Source of the DNA: CAZMJP01 sp964566895
GTDB taxonomy: Bacteria; Patescibacteriota; Patescibacteriia; UBA2591; UBA6264
Reading direction: 5' to 3'
Length of the DNA: 64,000 bases
NCBI GenBank assembly: GCA_964566895.1
Contig: CAZMJP010000001.1
Location: 7,783-71,782, forward strand
Shown here one piece after another: positions 1 to 10,700 of the stretch (positions within the stretch are counted from its first letter, which is position 1; the number at the start of each line of letters is the position of its first letter). Below the pieces are notes generated by a model. That model searched no databases, was not told the origin of the DNA, and saw nothing but the letters and a program-made list of their open reading frames with translations. The position numbers were made by a program, and so were the translations under genes.

Positions 1-59
1 AAAATTACCGCCACCAAAATAACAATTATGACGATAATAATGATATTTCTTTTAGACAT
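1..59 (-). CDS. N-terminus of a membrane-anchored protein, cut by the window edge
   Basis: An ATG at 57-59 on the minus strand opens a frame that stays open to the window edge. The first 20 residues are Met-Ser-Lys-Arg-Asn followed by an unbroken run of Ile/Val/Leu/Ala, which is a typical uncleaved signal anchor or signal peptide. It lies 56 bases after the VirB4 stop on the same strand, so it is probably the next gene of the secretion operon. Too little is present to name it. No Shine-Dalgarno sequence is seen. Confidence 0.55.
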   Translation of the reverse strand, partial: MSKRNIIIIVIIVILVAVI

Positions 60-115
60 AAGCCAAATAATTTAAGAATTAAAAATCAAAATGACAATTC
101 GGCTCGCATTCATTG

Positions 116-2014
116 CTATTTTTCCTCTTCTTGGGCAAATTCCTGTTTAGCTTTTTCAATTTCCAATAATTGTCTTGGATCGGAAGTAATTAACTGGTCT
201 TCGGAATAAGAAGCCACCACTTTAATCGCCGCATGCTTTGTCCCGGCGAAAAATATGCCTTCGCCAACTCCGCTCTCTAAAAGCAGATATTTCTCCCCTT
301 CAGTCAACATAAATGTTTTGGCCACTGTATCAATCGCCGCCGGCGATTGTCTTAGAAGCAGCTGCATGGCGGAATTGGTCACAATAGCCCGGCCATAAGG
401 GGAATTTAAAAAATCATTAACGTCCTGAGTAACGGTGGTCACCCCTAAATAATATTTTCGGCAACGTTTAACTAAAGCGAAGATAAACTTAGCCGAATCC
501 TCGTGCTGCATCAACCACCAAGCCTCATCAATCAACAAAATTCTTTTTTTCATTTCTGAACGAACAATGTTCCAAATATAATTAATAATTGTATAAATAG
601 CCATCGGCCTCAATTCATCTTCCAGGTCGCGGACAGAAAAAACCACTAATTGATTATCCATTTTGACATTGGTCTGATAATTTAAAAAACCGGAGAAGGT
701 GCCAGTAGTATACTTTTTCAGCCGTTCAGCTAAATCAGCCCCCCCCTCCATCCCTTCTAAAACCTCCTGAAGGTCGCTCATCGTCGGCGTTTCTATTTGG
801 GCTAAATCGCAACCCGGAACAATATCCTTTTTAGCATAGGTCTCCAAAAGAGCCCGGTCAATCAAAGAATCTTCTTGGGGGGTAAACCCCTTAACGCCTT
901 CTTTAGTATATTCGCCAATCATAATTTTCAATAGTCCTTTGACGGCAATGACGCCGGACCGAATAATATCGGTTGTTTTTTCATCCCTGCTTTGGGCTCT
1001 GGGTAAATCAAAGGGATTAACTTTCGCTTGCGAAGCCAGAGAGATATTGACGTAAGTTCCGCCGGCCGCATCAGACAAATGCTCATACTCTTTTTCCGGG
1101 TCAATAATAATCACCTCTGTCCCTATCATTAAAGAGCGAACGACCTCCAATTTAGTAAAATATGATTTTCCAGACCCACTGGTGGCAAAAACCGTAAAAT
1201 TCGCATTAGGCATAGAAAACCGGTCAAAAAGAATCAAACTGTTATTATGGCGGTTAACCCCGTAAAGAACGCCATTGTCCGAAGTTAGGTCGGCTGAAAT
1301 AAACGGAAAACTTGAGGCGCAAGGAGACGAGTTAATATTAACCGAAACCATTATCTTGTCGTTGACTAAAGGCAGAGTAGAATCAAAACCCTGCTCAGAC
1401 TGATAAAAAGCCCGCCGGGTATAAACAAGTTTTGAAGCAAACAAATTTTCTACCCTCTCAGTTAATTCATCTAACTCTTTCGCGCTTTTAGCATAAATAG
1501 TGACATATAATGAAAATTGAAAAAAATGTTCAACTCCGGTAGTTAAATCATTTCTCAATCTTTCAATGTCTTGCAGGGCGGTTATTTTAACCGGGTCTTT
1601 AGGCAATCCCTTTTCCTGCTCCGCGCTCAAATCCGCTTCAATGTTGCCAACCCTTCTTTGCAGTTGTTTGAGAATGATTTTTGCCTCAATTGGATAGAAA
1701 AACATCGCAATGTCCACCGAGGCGTTGAAGTCAATAATCGGGACAAACCAACCGACAGAAATATAACGGGGGAAAGCAGAGACAAAAATAGTCCGCAAAT
1801 ACCGGTCGCCCAATTGAAGATACATTGGATTAACCTTTAAAGATGACGGCGCGATTAAATCGTGGACAGAAACCAACCCCCGACGATAAGCCTCTTCTGT
1901 TTCCAAAATTTCCTCAACCTGCTTATCTTTTTTGGTTTTTGTTTTGCCCTTTCCTTCGGTAAAGGACTCTTGTTCAATTGTTAGCTCCTTGAGAGCCGAC
2001 GGCTGGATAGCCAT
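116..2014 (-). CDS. virB4: VirB4/TraC-type secretion ATPase
   Basis: A 632-residue cytoplasmic ATPase of the VirB4/TraC family, the motor that powers type IV secretion and pilus assembly at the inner membrane. A Walker A motif (ATSGSGKSYF) sits near residue 285 and a Walker B with the following Trp-rich stretch (RILLIDEAWWLM) near residue 495, followed by a conserved CRKYYLGVTTVTQDVNDF segment typical of VirB4. The N-terminal about 250 residues match the region that contacts the VirB3/VirB6 complex in other systems. It is 18 bases downstream of a TraC N-domain-like gene and ends the recognisable core of the operon. No VirD4 coupling protein or relaxase is visible, so protein export or pilus assembly is as likely as conjugation. 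Confidence 0.93.
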   Translation of the reverse strand: MAIQPSALKELTIEQESFTEGKGKTKTKKDKQVEEILETEEAYRRGLVSVHDLIAPSSLKVNPMYLQLGDRYLRTIFVSAFPRYISVGWFVPIIDFNASVDIAMFFYPIEAKIILKQLQRRVGNIEADLSAEQEKGLPKDPVKITALQDIERLRNDLTTGVEHFFQFSLYVTIYAKSAKELDELTERVENLFASKLVYTRRAFYQSEQGFDSTLPLVNDKIMVSVNINSSPCASSFPFISADLTSDNGVLYGVNRHNNSLILFDRFSMPNANFTVFATSGSGKSYFTKLEVVRSLMIGTEVIIIDPEKEYEHLSDAAGGTYVNISLASQAKVNPFDLPRAQSRDEKTTDIIRSGVIAVKGLLKIMIGEYTKEGVKGFTPQEDSLIDRALLETYAKKDIVPGCDLAQIETPTMSDLQEVLEGMEGGADLAERLKKYTTGTFSGFLNYQTNVKMDNQLVVFSVRDLEDELRPMAIYTIINYIWNIVRSEMKKRILLIDEAWWLMQHEDSAKFIFALVKRCRKYYLGVTTVTQDVNDFLNSPYGRAIVTNSAMQLLLRQSPAAIDTVAKTFMLTEGEKYLLLESGVGEGIFFAGTKHAAIKVVASYSEDQLITSDPRQLLEIEKAKQEFAQEEEK

Positions 2015-2032
2015 AATTTGATACTTTATTTT

Positions 2033-2701
2033 TTATCTTTCCACCCTCAAATTTTCTATTTCTGTCAAACTTTGCATTTCTGACTCGGTTGGATTATAAA
2101 TATTATAAAAAAGTTCAATTAAACTCTGGGTGTCAAGCGGAACCGCTTTGAGCCCCAAACTTGATAATTCAGAAACGACTTTGTCAACCCTTCTAAAGAG
2201 CGTTTCCCGATATTTTTCAAATTTTTCCCTTTTAACTTTGACGACTTCGGCCGTTTTGAAAAGACCGATGGCTCTGGAAAAAAATCCCCGCTTTTTGTCG
2301 CCCAAGGGACTATAAGAAACAACGATTAAAAACCGCCGACTCATTATTTCGCCAAGCTCAACCAACTCTCTGACAAAGTCTATATAGTCGGCCATTTGCG
2401 CGCCGAGCAATTCGTTGGTCTGTTTTTTTCTGAGTCCCTCTAAATAAATCAAATAGGGCTTTATATTAAAAGGTCTGGACTGAACAATAATCTGCAAAGG
2501 GAAATCCAAGCTATTTAAAAATCCGATATAACCCTGGATAATTGCCCGCTGTTCATCTTCTGACTTAAGGGTAAAATTGATCGAAGAAACCAAAAGGACG
2601 GCGCAAAAATTGCCATTTTTTAAAACAACGCAATCGTTTTTAATTTCAGAAATATCAAGATATTTTTGCGTTGAAGGGATTTTTGTTTTGCTATTTGGCA
2701 T
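2033..2701 (-). CDS. TraC/VirB4 N-terminal-domain-like protein
   Basis: A 222-residue protein without a signal peptide, lying between PrgI and VirB4. Its pattern (early KYLDI, then VVLKNGNFCAVLLVSSINF, then a long helical stretch ending in a basic segment) resembles the small N-terminal domain of TraC/VirB4 ATPases. No Walker motif is present, so it cannot be an ATPase itself. The same PrgI - small TraC-like - VirB4 order is common in Patescibacteria. A likely role is scaffolding or regulating the ATPase at the membrane. The ATPase downstream keeps its own N-terminal region, so this is probably a separate subunit and not one half of a split gene. Start ATG at 2699-2701. Confidence 0.7.
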   Translation of the reverse strand: MPNSKTKIPSTQKYLDISEIKNDCVVLKNGNFCAVLLVSSINFTLKSEDEQRAIIQGYIGFLNSLDFPLQIIVQSRPFNIKPYLIYLEGLRKKQTNELLGAQMADYIDFVRELVELGEIMSRRFLIVVSYSPLGDKKRGFFSRAIGLFKTAEVVKVKREKFEKYRETLFRRVDKVVSELSSLGLKAVPLDTQSLIELFYNIYNPTESEMQSLTEIENLRVER

Positions 2702-2769
2702 AGAGTAAATTTCTCTCTTCCTGCCCGGCCAACAAAAGGCGAATCTTAATATTTTAACATCCGTCTATT

Positions 2770-3186
2770 CTACTCTTCCATCTCATATTCTCCTCCAGTA
2801 TCAACCGTCAAAGTAATTTGTGAAAGTCTTGAGGTTGATAAAGGTTTGCGCGAAATAACCATTTCTTTTTCTCTTGATCTCTCAACTTTTTCCCCGACTA
2901 CGGGAACGAACTCCTTGCGCCAGATTCTTAAATTGGGCTTTCTTAAACTATGGCCGACATTCAAGAAAAAATAATAAACCGGCTGGTGATTAACTTTGAC
3001 AAAAGCGACGGTTATGCCTAACCCTAAAATAACTACGCTTTCAATGAGAAACAAAACAAAATCGGCTAACTTATAACAAATAAAAATAAGCCCGGCGGTT
3101 ATAATAAGAATAATAAACTGCTTGGGCGTAACCGGCCCAATAATCTTGCTCTCAACATCAATAAATTGCGGAACGACAAACTGCAT
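2770..3186 (-). CDS. prgI: PrgI family type IV secretion membrane protein
   Basis: A 138-residue protein of the PrgI family (VirB3-like), a small inner-membrane subunit of type IV secretion systems in Gram-positive and CPR bacteria. It begins MQFVVPQFIDVESKIIGPVT, the usual opening of the family, followed by two adjoining transmembrane helices (about residues 22-65) and a basic cytoplasmic tail of about 60 residues. It sits just upstream of the TraC-like and VirB4 genes, the standard arrangement. About 70 bases separate it from the next gene, so all are probably on one mRNA. Confidence 0.9.
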   Translation of the reverse strand: MQFVVPQFIDVESKIIGPVTPKQFIILIITAGLIFICYKLADFVLFLIESVVILGLGITVAFVKVNHQPVYYFFLNVGHSLRKPNLRIWRKEFVPVVGEKVERSREKEMVISRKPLSTSRLSQITLTVDTGGEYEMEE

Positions 3187-3277
3187 AAACCTTGTAAAAT
3201 AACCCCGGCCCGCGAATAAAACAATTAAACTTCATGTGTTACTCGGGGTATTTGGATTATTTGGATTATTTTATTTT

Positions 3278-5032
3278 TCAAAATCTTAATTTCTCGTTCA
3301 GTTCCACGACCGTGTTAAACTCCTCTTCGGTTAGGGTTAGATGTCCTTGTTTTTGACGTTCAACAATAATTTCTTTGACCGAAACCCCGTTATTGATTGA
3401 CTCTTCGCCAATTTTTAGATAGAGCCGGTTAATCTCCGATTCTTTCCAAGCCTTAATCCCTTCGGCTTTTTTGCTTAAACCTCCTTCCTCTTCAGCTAAT
3501 AAATTGATTTTATCTTGAACCATTTCAGCGGCCTGCTGGGCCGTACCCCACCGCCGCCAGTCAGCCAAGGTCAAGGTTCTTAATTCATCAACCGGACTGT
3601 AAGCTCTTGGTTTAACTTTAATCTCCTCCAATGGCTCAACTTTTTTCTCTTTTTGAGGTTGAATAACTTCAACTTCTTTTTCTTTTTGAGACTCAATTTC
3701 GGCAATCTTTTCTTGAAGGGGCAGAATTTCCTCAGCATTTTTTTCTTCAGATTCCTCGTCTTTTGACTGAAGAGATTGAACAGCCCCGACTTCTTCCTCT
3801 TTTTGGGAAGATTCGGCTTCGGCTATTTTTTCGTGAGAGGGCTGGACTTCCTCAATAACTTTCTCTTCGACCTTCTCTTCTTTTGGCTGAAAAGATTGAA
3901 CAGCCTCGGCTCCTTCCTTTTTTTGGGAAGATTCGGCTTCGGCGAAAGATTCTGCGGCTTGAGTCTCGTCCGGCCCTGGCTTCTCAGCTAATTTGACCCG
4001 CGGCTTTTGTTCTTTTAAATCTTCAATAATCTCATCCACTATTTTATCATCTAGTCCCGCTCCGCCAATCTTGGGGTCTCTTTTCAAAATAATCCTTGTT
4101 TCAATTTCGCCGCGGGCATCCTGCAAAAAAGACCCGGCAATATTTTGAAAACGCTTTTTTTGGTCCGGACTGACAAAATCCAAACCTAATCCCCGAACAA
4201 TATTATCTACCGCTTGGGACAAACCGATTAACGGCAACGATGGAATTTGTTCCTCTTCAATTTCTTTCTTCTCTTCTCTCATTCTTATGCTCAAAGCGGG
4301 AATTTTTGGCTCACCCAACCTAATCACATCCACCACTTTATCCCCCTCCATAATTTCCAATCTGTCCCCTCGCTTGATCGCCCCGCCCTCCTCTATTCCC
4401 TCAGGTGTCAAAGATGACAACTTTAACTTCTCATACAAAGCGACCAATCTTTTTATTTTTGCCTTTTCCTCAGAAGAAAGTTTAAGAATATTCGGATTGG
4501 CGGTCAAAAACTTCATCTGTTCCAACTGTCCGACTTCGCCCGTTCCAAAAAGCCGGTTATACTCGCCGAGCCAATTAGAAACTGTCGGCTGAACCATTTT
4601 TCCGTTAACTAAAATATCAGCCGAGGTAATCTTTTGGCTATTTTTAAGCATTGCTTCCCTTAATTCTTTTTTGTAATTATCCCTCTCCTCTAATAAAGGA
4701 ACAACTAAAAACTTAACCTTTAATTCGCTTTCTAAAAGACATCCCTCTAAATTAAAAGCATCAACTAAATTTTTTTCAAACATCCTGATGACTTCGTTAA
4801 AATTCAAGAAAGGGAAAGAAATCCACCTGACCTTAACCAGCAGATTTTGCCATCTCTGCCAAAGAAGACTGTCTTTTTTCTCCAAATCAAAATAATCCCT
4901 CAAAGACGATTCTATTTTTCTCATCAAGACAAAAGACTCTTTTGTTTTGGTATATTCTAAAATGTCAGCCGCTTGTTTTTCCACTTTTTCCAAAACTGAC
5001 TTGTCAGATAAATCCAATTTTTCTTCGGTCAT
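3278..5032 (-). CDS. Acidic repeat protein of the secretion operon, function unknown
   Basis: A 584-residue protein with no signal peptide or membrane segment, so it is predicted cytoplasmic. Residues 1-350 are charged and helical. Residues about 355-470 hold roughly three imperfect copies of a Glu/Lys/Ser/Gln-rich unit of about 37 residues carrying the words EAESSQK, AVQS and EKIAE. Residues 480-584 are a compact region beginning SPVDELRTLTLADWRRWG, which looks like a folded C-terminal domain. The gene lies between the VirB6-like and PrgI genes with short spacers. A C-terminal folded domain tethered by a flexible repeat could dock on the secretion channel, but this is inference. No known family was recognised. 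Confidence 0.75.
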   Translation of the reverse strand: MTEEKLDLSDKSVLEKVEKQAADILEYTKTKESFVLMRKIESSLRDYFDLEKKDSLLWQRWQNLLVKVRWISFPFLNFNEVIRMFEKNLVDAFNLEGCLLESELKVKFLVVPLLEERDNYKKELREAMLKNSQKITSADILVNGKMVQPTVSNWLGEYNRLFGTGEVGQLEQMKFLTANPNILKLSSEEKAKIKRLVALYEKLKLSSLTPEGIEEGGAIKRGDRLEIMEGDKVVDVIRLGEPKIPALSIRMREEKKEIEEEQIPSLPLIGLSQAVDNIVRGLGLDFVSPDQKKRFQNIAGSFLQDARGEIETRIILKRDPKIGGAGLDDKIVDEIIEDLKEQKPRVKLAEKPGPDETQAAESFAEAESSQKKEGAEAVQSFQPKEEKVEEKVIEEVQPSHEKIAEAESSQKEEEVGAVQSLQSKDEESEEKNAEEILPLQEKIAEIESQKEKEVEVIQPQKEKKVEPLEEIKVKPRAYSPVDELRTLTLADWRRWGTAQQAAEMVQDKINLLAEEEGGLSKKAEGIKAWKESEINRLYLKIGEESINNGVSVKEIIVERQKQGHLTLTEEEFNTVVELNEKLRF

Positions 5033-5075
5033 ATTTAAAATATATTTTTATTTATAGTTTCCATTTTTGCCTTTA

Positions 5076-7688
5076 TTAGGCTGCGACAGATTCATCTTTT
5101 TTTCCTTCCCCAGACTTAGTCCCTTGTTCTTTGCCCTGGCCATACCATCTCTTCCCTTGCACCGCTTTCAAATGTCCTTTTAATTTTCCCCAATTTACCA
5201 TTTGCGCCCTGTCAAGGGATATTTCCTTATTTTTTATATTCTCCTCAAGTTTTCTAAGAATCTCCGGGTGAGCTAAATATTCCTGAATCGCTTGAGGCAT
5301 TCTTCCCCGGGTGACTATTTCAGAATAAATGGCGTCAAATTTATCAGTAAATACTCCTTTTACATATTCGTCCCAAAGCGGTATTCTGGAACCGTCTTTG
5401 TCTTTCCCCTCTCTAAAAAACGACCAGCGGGGTAAATTTCTAAAAAATCTCTCGTTTTCAATTTTCCCGGCTTCAACCCGGGCCCAAGTGTCGTGGTCTT
5501 TCCAATCGGCTTCTTCAAATTTTAATCTTCCTTGTTCGTCGATTTTACTAACATAAGCACAGCCAAGTTGAAACTGTCCCTCATTTTTCAAAGTTATTGA
5601 AATATCATTGCCTATTCTGTTCGCTTCTTCTTTAGGCAATTCTAAGCCCTTAATAAAATCTTCTTTTATTATCTTTTGCAATCCTTGCCAACTGACTTCA
5701 AAACCCCGTTTTTCCAAATATTCATTGCCGTCTTTTTGGGCGTATAATTTCATTAAAATAGCTTCCATAGTCGTTACTTCTTTGCGCGACTTTGCCTGTT
5801 CATAAAGCTTGCTTAATTCTTCCCAACTGCCGATATCCTGAATTCTTTTATATTCTTCCATTTTAGCTTGCTGAATTTGAATTCTATCTTCATAAGGCAT
5901 GATACTGGGAGAAATTGCTTCCGCCCGACTGATAAACTCTTCTCTCTTTTCGATTGTCTCTTTTAACTCTTCCCTATCTTTCTCTTTTGTTTTTTTAGAA
6001 ACAGTGTTTTTCTCGGCCTCATTTATCTTTTTACTAATTTCACTTATCGCCGAATTTGAAGATTCAATATCTACTTCCACCCTGTCCAATTCGTTTACAG
6101 TTTCCTCTTGTTGTTTTTTAATATCTCCTTTTTTGTCTTTTGGCGCCGTTTTAAATTCTTTGTCTAAATCCATTTTCTTTTTTTCTAAATCCATTTTCTT
6201 TTTTTCTAAATCCGTTTTATTTTTGACAAAACTATTTTTTTCATTTTTCATCTGGACTACTTCTTCCGGCGTGAATTCGCTATCCACCCTTTTTTGAAGA
6301 TTATCTCTTTTTTTTGTTAATTCTCCCGCCTCATTTCGCCAATGCCCCGCCCGACCGGCAAATTTCTTAATCAATCTAACCCCTCCTTTAAGACTGACGT
6401 AGGTATCAAAAAATCTGGCTGGCGTGGGGATTCCTAATCTATGCGCCTTTTCTATTCTAGCTCGGTCTCTTTTTATATCCACCCTCTTTTGCCATGCTTT
6501 AAAAGAATCTTTCCATAAAGACGGACGGAGCGACAAACCAGTAGCTGACTCAATCTTACGAACCCCCCTTTCACCGGCATATTTAAGTCCTTTTAAAGGA
6601 GCGCTCATGGCCATTCCCTGCATTTTCCCAAAAACATTGCCGGCTAAATTGGACCCGGCCACACCCAATTCCTTAGCAACCATTAAAGAACCGACTAACA
6701 TCGCAATCCCGATCATAAAATTAAGCGTATTTTGGGGGGAGGCGGCTTCAGTAAGTTTATTTTCATATTTCCCCGGGGCTCCTGTTTCTGATTTATATTC
6801 TCTCATATCCACGTCAGCTATGCCGGCGTTCGGCCGGACCGTGGCAAAAGAAAGCCAAAGCATAAAAGCTAGAACCGGACCAATAATCAATTCGCTGCTA
6901 AATTTTTTCCACCACTGCTTGCCATAACTGCTGGTGGATTCCAAAACGCTGGCCATAAAAGCCAAAGGCGAAAGAACCACTAAAAGCCATATCATCACAA
7001 TTCTAAAAATAAGAACTAAGGTAATAACGCCAACCACAACCACGGCCACAACGCCCATAACTAAAGCCAAGAGCACGGCCCCCAGCACATCGGCGTCGCT
7101 GACATTCACGGCTGTTTGGTTTAGGCTCAATAATTTGCCCAAGCCAAGCATAGTAATCAGGTTCGCGTCAGCCACCTCCTTAATCGCGCTAATAAAAGTC
7201 AGCATTAAAATCTGGGAAAAGTCAATAAAAATCCCGCAAATCAATTTGGAAAAATTAACTAAAACCGCCGCGATTAAAAAACTCGGCAACAGCCGCTTGG
7301 CCGAATATTTCTCCGACTTCAAAACAGTGGAAAAAGCAATAACCAGCAAAACGACGACAAAAAACATATTGAAAACATCCCTGACAATAATCCAACCTTT
7401 AGAAACGGCGGCTGAATCAATAAAATGATTATACTGAGCCACGGAAACCAACGCATTAATCAATAAGGTCAGCAGCCAGCCGACTAAAAAATTGACTATA
7501 TGCAAAACCACCTGACTAATAATTCTGGCAACGGCTATCCCTATTTTTCCCCCTATTGAGGGATCCTCCTCCCCCTGTGCTAAAGCAAACCGGGGAATTA
7601 AAAAAACAAAAATAAGCAAAAAAACCAAGAAGATAATCAGTCCTCTGGATTTTGCCCAGCCGCCAATTTTTTTAAGTTTAAATTCCAT
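5076..7688 (-). CDS. VirB6/TrbL-like polytopic membrane protein with cytoplasmic coiled coil
   Basis: An 870-residue protein. An N-terminal hydrophobic segment (residues 14-37, ending ALA) is followed by about six more membrane helices up to residue 360, including a long Val/Leu-rich stretch near 205-250 and a conserved LSPLAFMASVL segment. This layout fits the VirB6/TrbL channel component of type IV secretion. Residues 380-870 are soluble, highly charged and coiled-coil, and include a 21-base tandem repeat encoding two copies of DLEKKKM near residue 500. The last 230 residues have a mixed, folded look. It lies between the giant secreted protein and the acidic repeat protein, matching the place of VirB6-like genes in Patescibacteria. 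The soluble half is much longer than in classical VirB6. Confidence 0.78.
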   Translation of the reverse strand: MEFKLKKIGGWAKSRGLIIFLVFLLIFVFLIPRFALAQGEEDPSIGGKIGIAVARIISQVVLHIVNFLVGWLLTLLINALVSVAQYNHFIDSAAVSKGWIIVRDVFNMFFVVVLLVIAFSTVLKSEKYSAKRLLPSFLIAAVLVNFSKLICGIFIDFSQILMLTFISAIKEVADANLITMLGLGKLLSLNQTAVNVSDADVLGAVLLALVMGVVAVVVVGVITLVLIFRIVMIWLLVVLSPLAFMASVLESTSSYGKQWWKKFSSELIIGPVLAFMLWLSFATVRPNAGIADVDMREYKSETGAPGKYENKLTEAASPQNTLNFMIGIAMLVGSLMVAKELGVAGSNLAGNVFGKMQGMAMSAPLKGLKYAGERGVRKIESATGLSLRPSLWKDSFKAWQKRVDIKRDRARIEKAHRLGIPTPARFFDTYVSLKGGVRLIKKFAGRAGHWRNEAGELTKKRDNLQKRVDSEFTPEEVVQMKNEKNSFVKNKTDLEKKKMDLEKKKMDLDKEFKTAPKDKKGDIKKQQEETVNELDRVEVDIESSNSAISEISKKINEAEKNTVSKKTKEKDREELKETIEKREEFISRAEAISPSIMPYEDRIQIQQAKMEEYKRIQDIGSWEELSKLYEQAKSRKEVTTMEAILMKLYAQKDGNEYLEKRGFEVSWQGLQKIIKEDFIKGLELPKEEANRIGNDISITLKNEGQFQLGCAYVSKIDEQGRLKFEEADWKDHDTWARVEAGKIENERFFRNLPRWSFFREGKDKDGSRIPLWDEYVKGVFTDKFDAIYSEIVTRGRMPQAIQEYLAHPEILRKLEENIKNKEISLDRAQMVNWGKLKGHLKAVQGKRWYGQGKEQGTKSGEGKKDESVAA
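6163..6219. repeat. 21-base tandem repeat, about 2.5 units
   Basis: Units start at 6163, 6184 and 6205 and share tctaaatccattttcttttt. The unit is a multiple of three and lies inside the coiled-coil part of the VirB6-like gene, where it encodes DLEKKKM heptads. The heptad length matches one coiled-coil turn pair, so gain or loss of a unit would keep the coil in register. Confidence 0.85.
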
Positions 7689-7718
7689 CCTTGTTTTAAT
7701 TTCTCTTTTTTAAATGTT

Positions 7719-10700
7719 TTACTGACTGCTGCTCTCGACTATAACCTGTCCGCTATAAGCCGTGCCAGCTCCGTCTATTTCTAGGCAACTTTTTTCGCCG
7801 GCATATTTCCCACCATTGCACCAACCCCAGTTATCTTTGATATAAACTTTGGGCTGGAAATAACAAGAGCCATTTGACCACGTTTTATCGCCTGCCTGAC
7901 AATTATAAACATGCGTAAACTCCCAAGACCCCTCAACACAAGCATCTGGAGAATTGCCAAAATCAGCCCCCCCGCACTCTGGCTTGCGATTCTTGGCAAT
8001 TATATTTTGGGGCACTGGCTTCGCATCGCCCCAATCAATGATAATTTCTCTGATTGGCATCTGATCTTTGTCAGCCCAAGCGTAAAATTCCAATGTTATT
8101 GGTTCACCCGCCTTTTTGGAAATACCCCCCCCCTCGTCTTGGCCGACAATAGTAACTTTCCCTACCTCAAAGGAATCTCCTACTGAAGCAACTATTGGAC
8201 AAATATGGTCTTGGGGCAGAGTCGTTGTAAGATCCCAGCCTTCGCCAGCATCATCATATAACATGGATTCCCTAAATCTAAATTCCCTTTGGTCTCTAAC
8301 TTTGGCAAAGAGTTGTTTTAAATCCTCGGTTGAATGAACTATCTTAGTTGTATTTAGCAAACAGTCCTCAGCGTTTTTATCAATCTTAACCAAACGCTTT
8401 AATGAATCTTTTTCAACGCCGCTCGCTCCATAAGGAACACAAATATCACTACGTGAAATATTACTAGAATCTGATAATAATAATTGATAATTACTTCTCT
8501 CCCACAAGCGGTCAGTATAAACACCTTCGGCTAGACCGATGCCTTGCTTACCGCCATCATTATCAGCCGCAACCTTAACCATAGATTGGCAGCCGTTAAT
8601 AAGATAAATATCCGCTTCATCAAACCTAGCGCTGCCATCGCCGGCTGACTTATCTATCCTCTTTACTTCAAAACGATCTAAAATAGCTTCCGGGTCATTA
8701 TTTTTACAATCTTCGTCTTTTCCAAAACAAACCCTGATTTTTAGACAAGTTCCACCGCTGTCACAATCGCAATCATAATCATTATTTCCTGCGCTGTCGT
8801 CTTCTTCGTTAGCCATCCAAGGTGTTTCTGAATCAGGGCCTATCTCGTGATAACCACGGCTGTCAAGGTGCTCCCAAGCGCACTGCCCAGCGGCGTCATC
8901 AGCCCCTATTCTTACCTTAATTTTAGCGACTTCTCTCATTTTAATCTCAGGCAAGCCGGTGATTTTATAAATCGATTCTTCACAACCATCAACGCTGTCA
9001 TCGCAATGATTGCCGACAACATCTGTCCAGTGCGGCCCCTCCCCAATCTCGCCCAAACAATACCACTGCCGGTTATCCGCAGGCCAGTAGCCGGCCGAAG
9101 ATTCTGGTTTTAAGCCTCCTGTAGCTCCGCCAGCCCCCATTCCAGGCCACCAAGTAATGCAAGCGTTTTTTTTGGTCGGGTCCGGCTCTAAACAATAACC
9201 AGTCAATCCGATAAATGTTTTGACTGTTCCACTCTCCGAAGACTTACCAATATCATAATATTTAGTTGTCCCGTTGTCCTCCACTTTGTCATATGAACAT
9301 TGGCATCCATTATTCTTTTCGCAAAGATTAACATTGGAATAATCTGTCTCTGGTGGGAAGGGGGAATCCCTTTCTGGATAAATTCGGCAAGTTTGTTCAA
9401 TCTCATCACCCTCTATATCCTTGGCTGCGGTAGTATTATCATAAGCCAACTTATAAACATCACTCCCCTCAACCTTGGAGGGAAGCAATAAATCAACAGG
9501 ATACTGGTTATAAAGCGAATAACCGGAATAATCCAAGCCATAAAACGAAACGTCCCTGTTCTTGTAAACTTCTTCAGTCAAAATCTCCGGCTTGGTATTA
9601 ATATAATTTTTACATTGAAAATCTTGCCCGGCTCTAACAAGCTCATTGCAGCGACCGATGCCGGTGCAAATCTGACGATACGACCCGCTCGCTTTATCCC
9701 AGCTTAAATAAGAATCGACACAATTCAACCATTCTGCGCAAATCCGATCGCGCTTAACTTTAAGAATCACATTAGCGTCGTTGGTTGTTTGCCTGAACGG
9801 CTGGCAATATAAGCAATAATCAAGTTTAGCGTTCTCTCCGCCGCAGTCTTCAAACCTTTTGGTACAGTCAACTGGAGCAACTGAATCCCCGTCTGTTCCA
9901 GCCGCCTTTTTATAGGTGGCAAAACTATTGATCTTCGGTTTGGGACCGTCAGGGTCTAAGAGAAGAACGCATCCCTGTTTTAAGGAAAATTCAGGGCAAG
10001 TGTCTAATTTTTCATTATTAAGATAATAATAACTTTGCTGGGATAAAACCGGCGCCGCCGCTAAACAGAGTGCTCCGTCAGACTGACAAACCGCATTATT
10101 AGAAACGCAAGTTCCGCTCCGGTCGCAAGCTCCGTTATCAGAAACGCAAACGCCTTGGGCAAGTTGGCAAAAATCCGGCTGGTAACAATAACCTGTCGAG
10201 GTTCCACAACAACAGTCCTCTTCTGAAAAACAACGTTCTGCTGTGTCACCCTTAACACAACAATGCCCTGGAGGTTTCTCACCACCATAACAATAAACCT
10301 GAACGTTTGGGCAAGGAATTCCCCCTGGGTCTCGGTCGCAACCGCCCTCAGGGGTCGGCGTGGTCTCACAAGTGCCTTGACTGGCAAAACAAGTGTCCCC
10401 CACTTCTCCGCAATCAACATCTTCATCTATTTGGCCGTTTATTTGACAATAAACAAATTCACAAGGATTGCCGGCGTCATAACCGCAAACTAAACCCTCA
10501 TTATTAGTGCAACGTTGGCACCATTTATCCGCCGGCGCCGGTTTATTTGTACAATCACTCCCCGGGACCAGACCGCCAACGCATTTACTTGTTGCGCAGC
10601 CGGTTTGCGGGTTGCAAGGAGTTCCCCCGACAGAACAAGTATAAGTTTCGCAGTCCGCGTTCGTGATACAATCCTCGCCCCTCTGTTTCCCGCTGACGCA

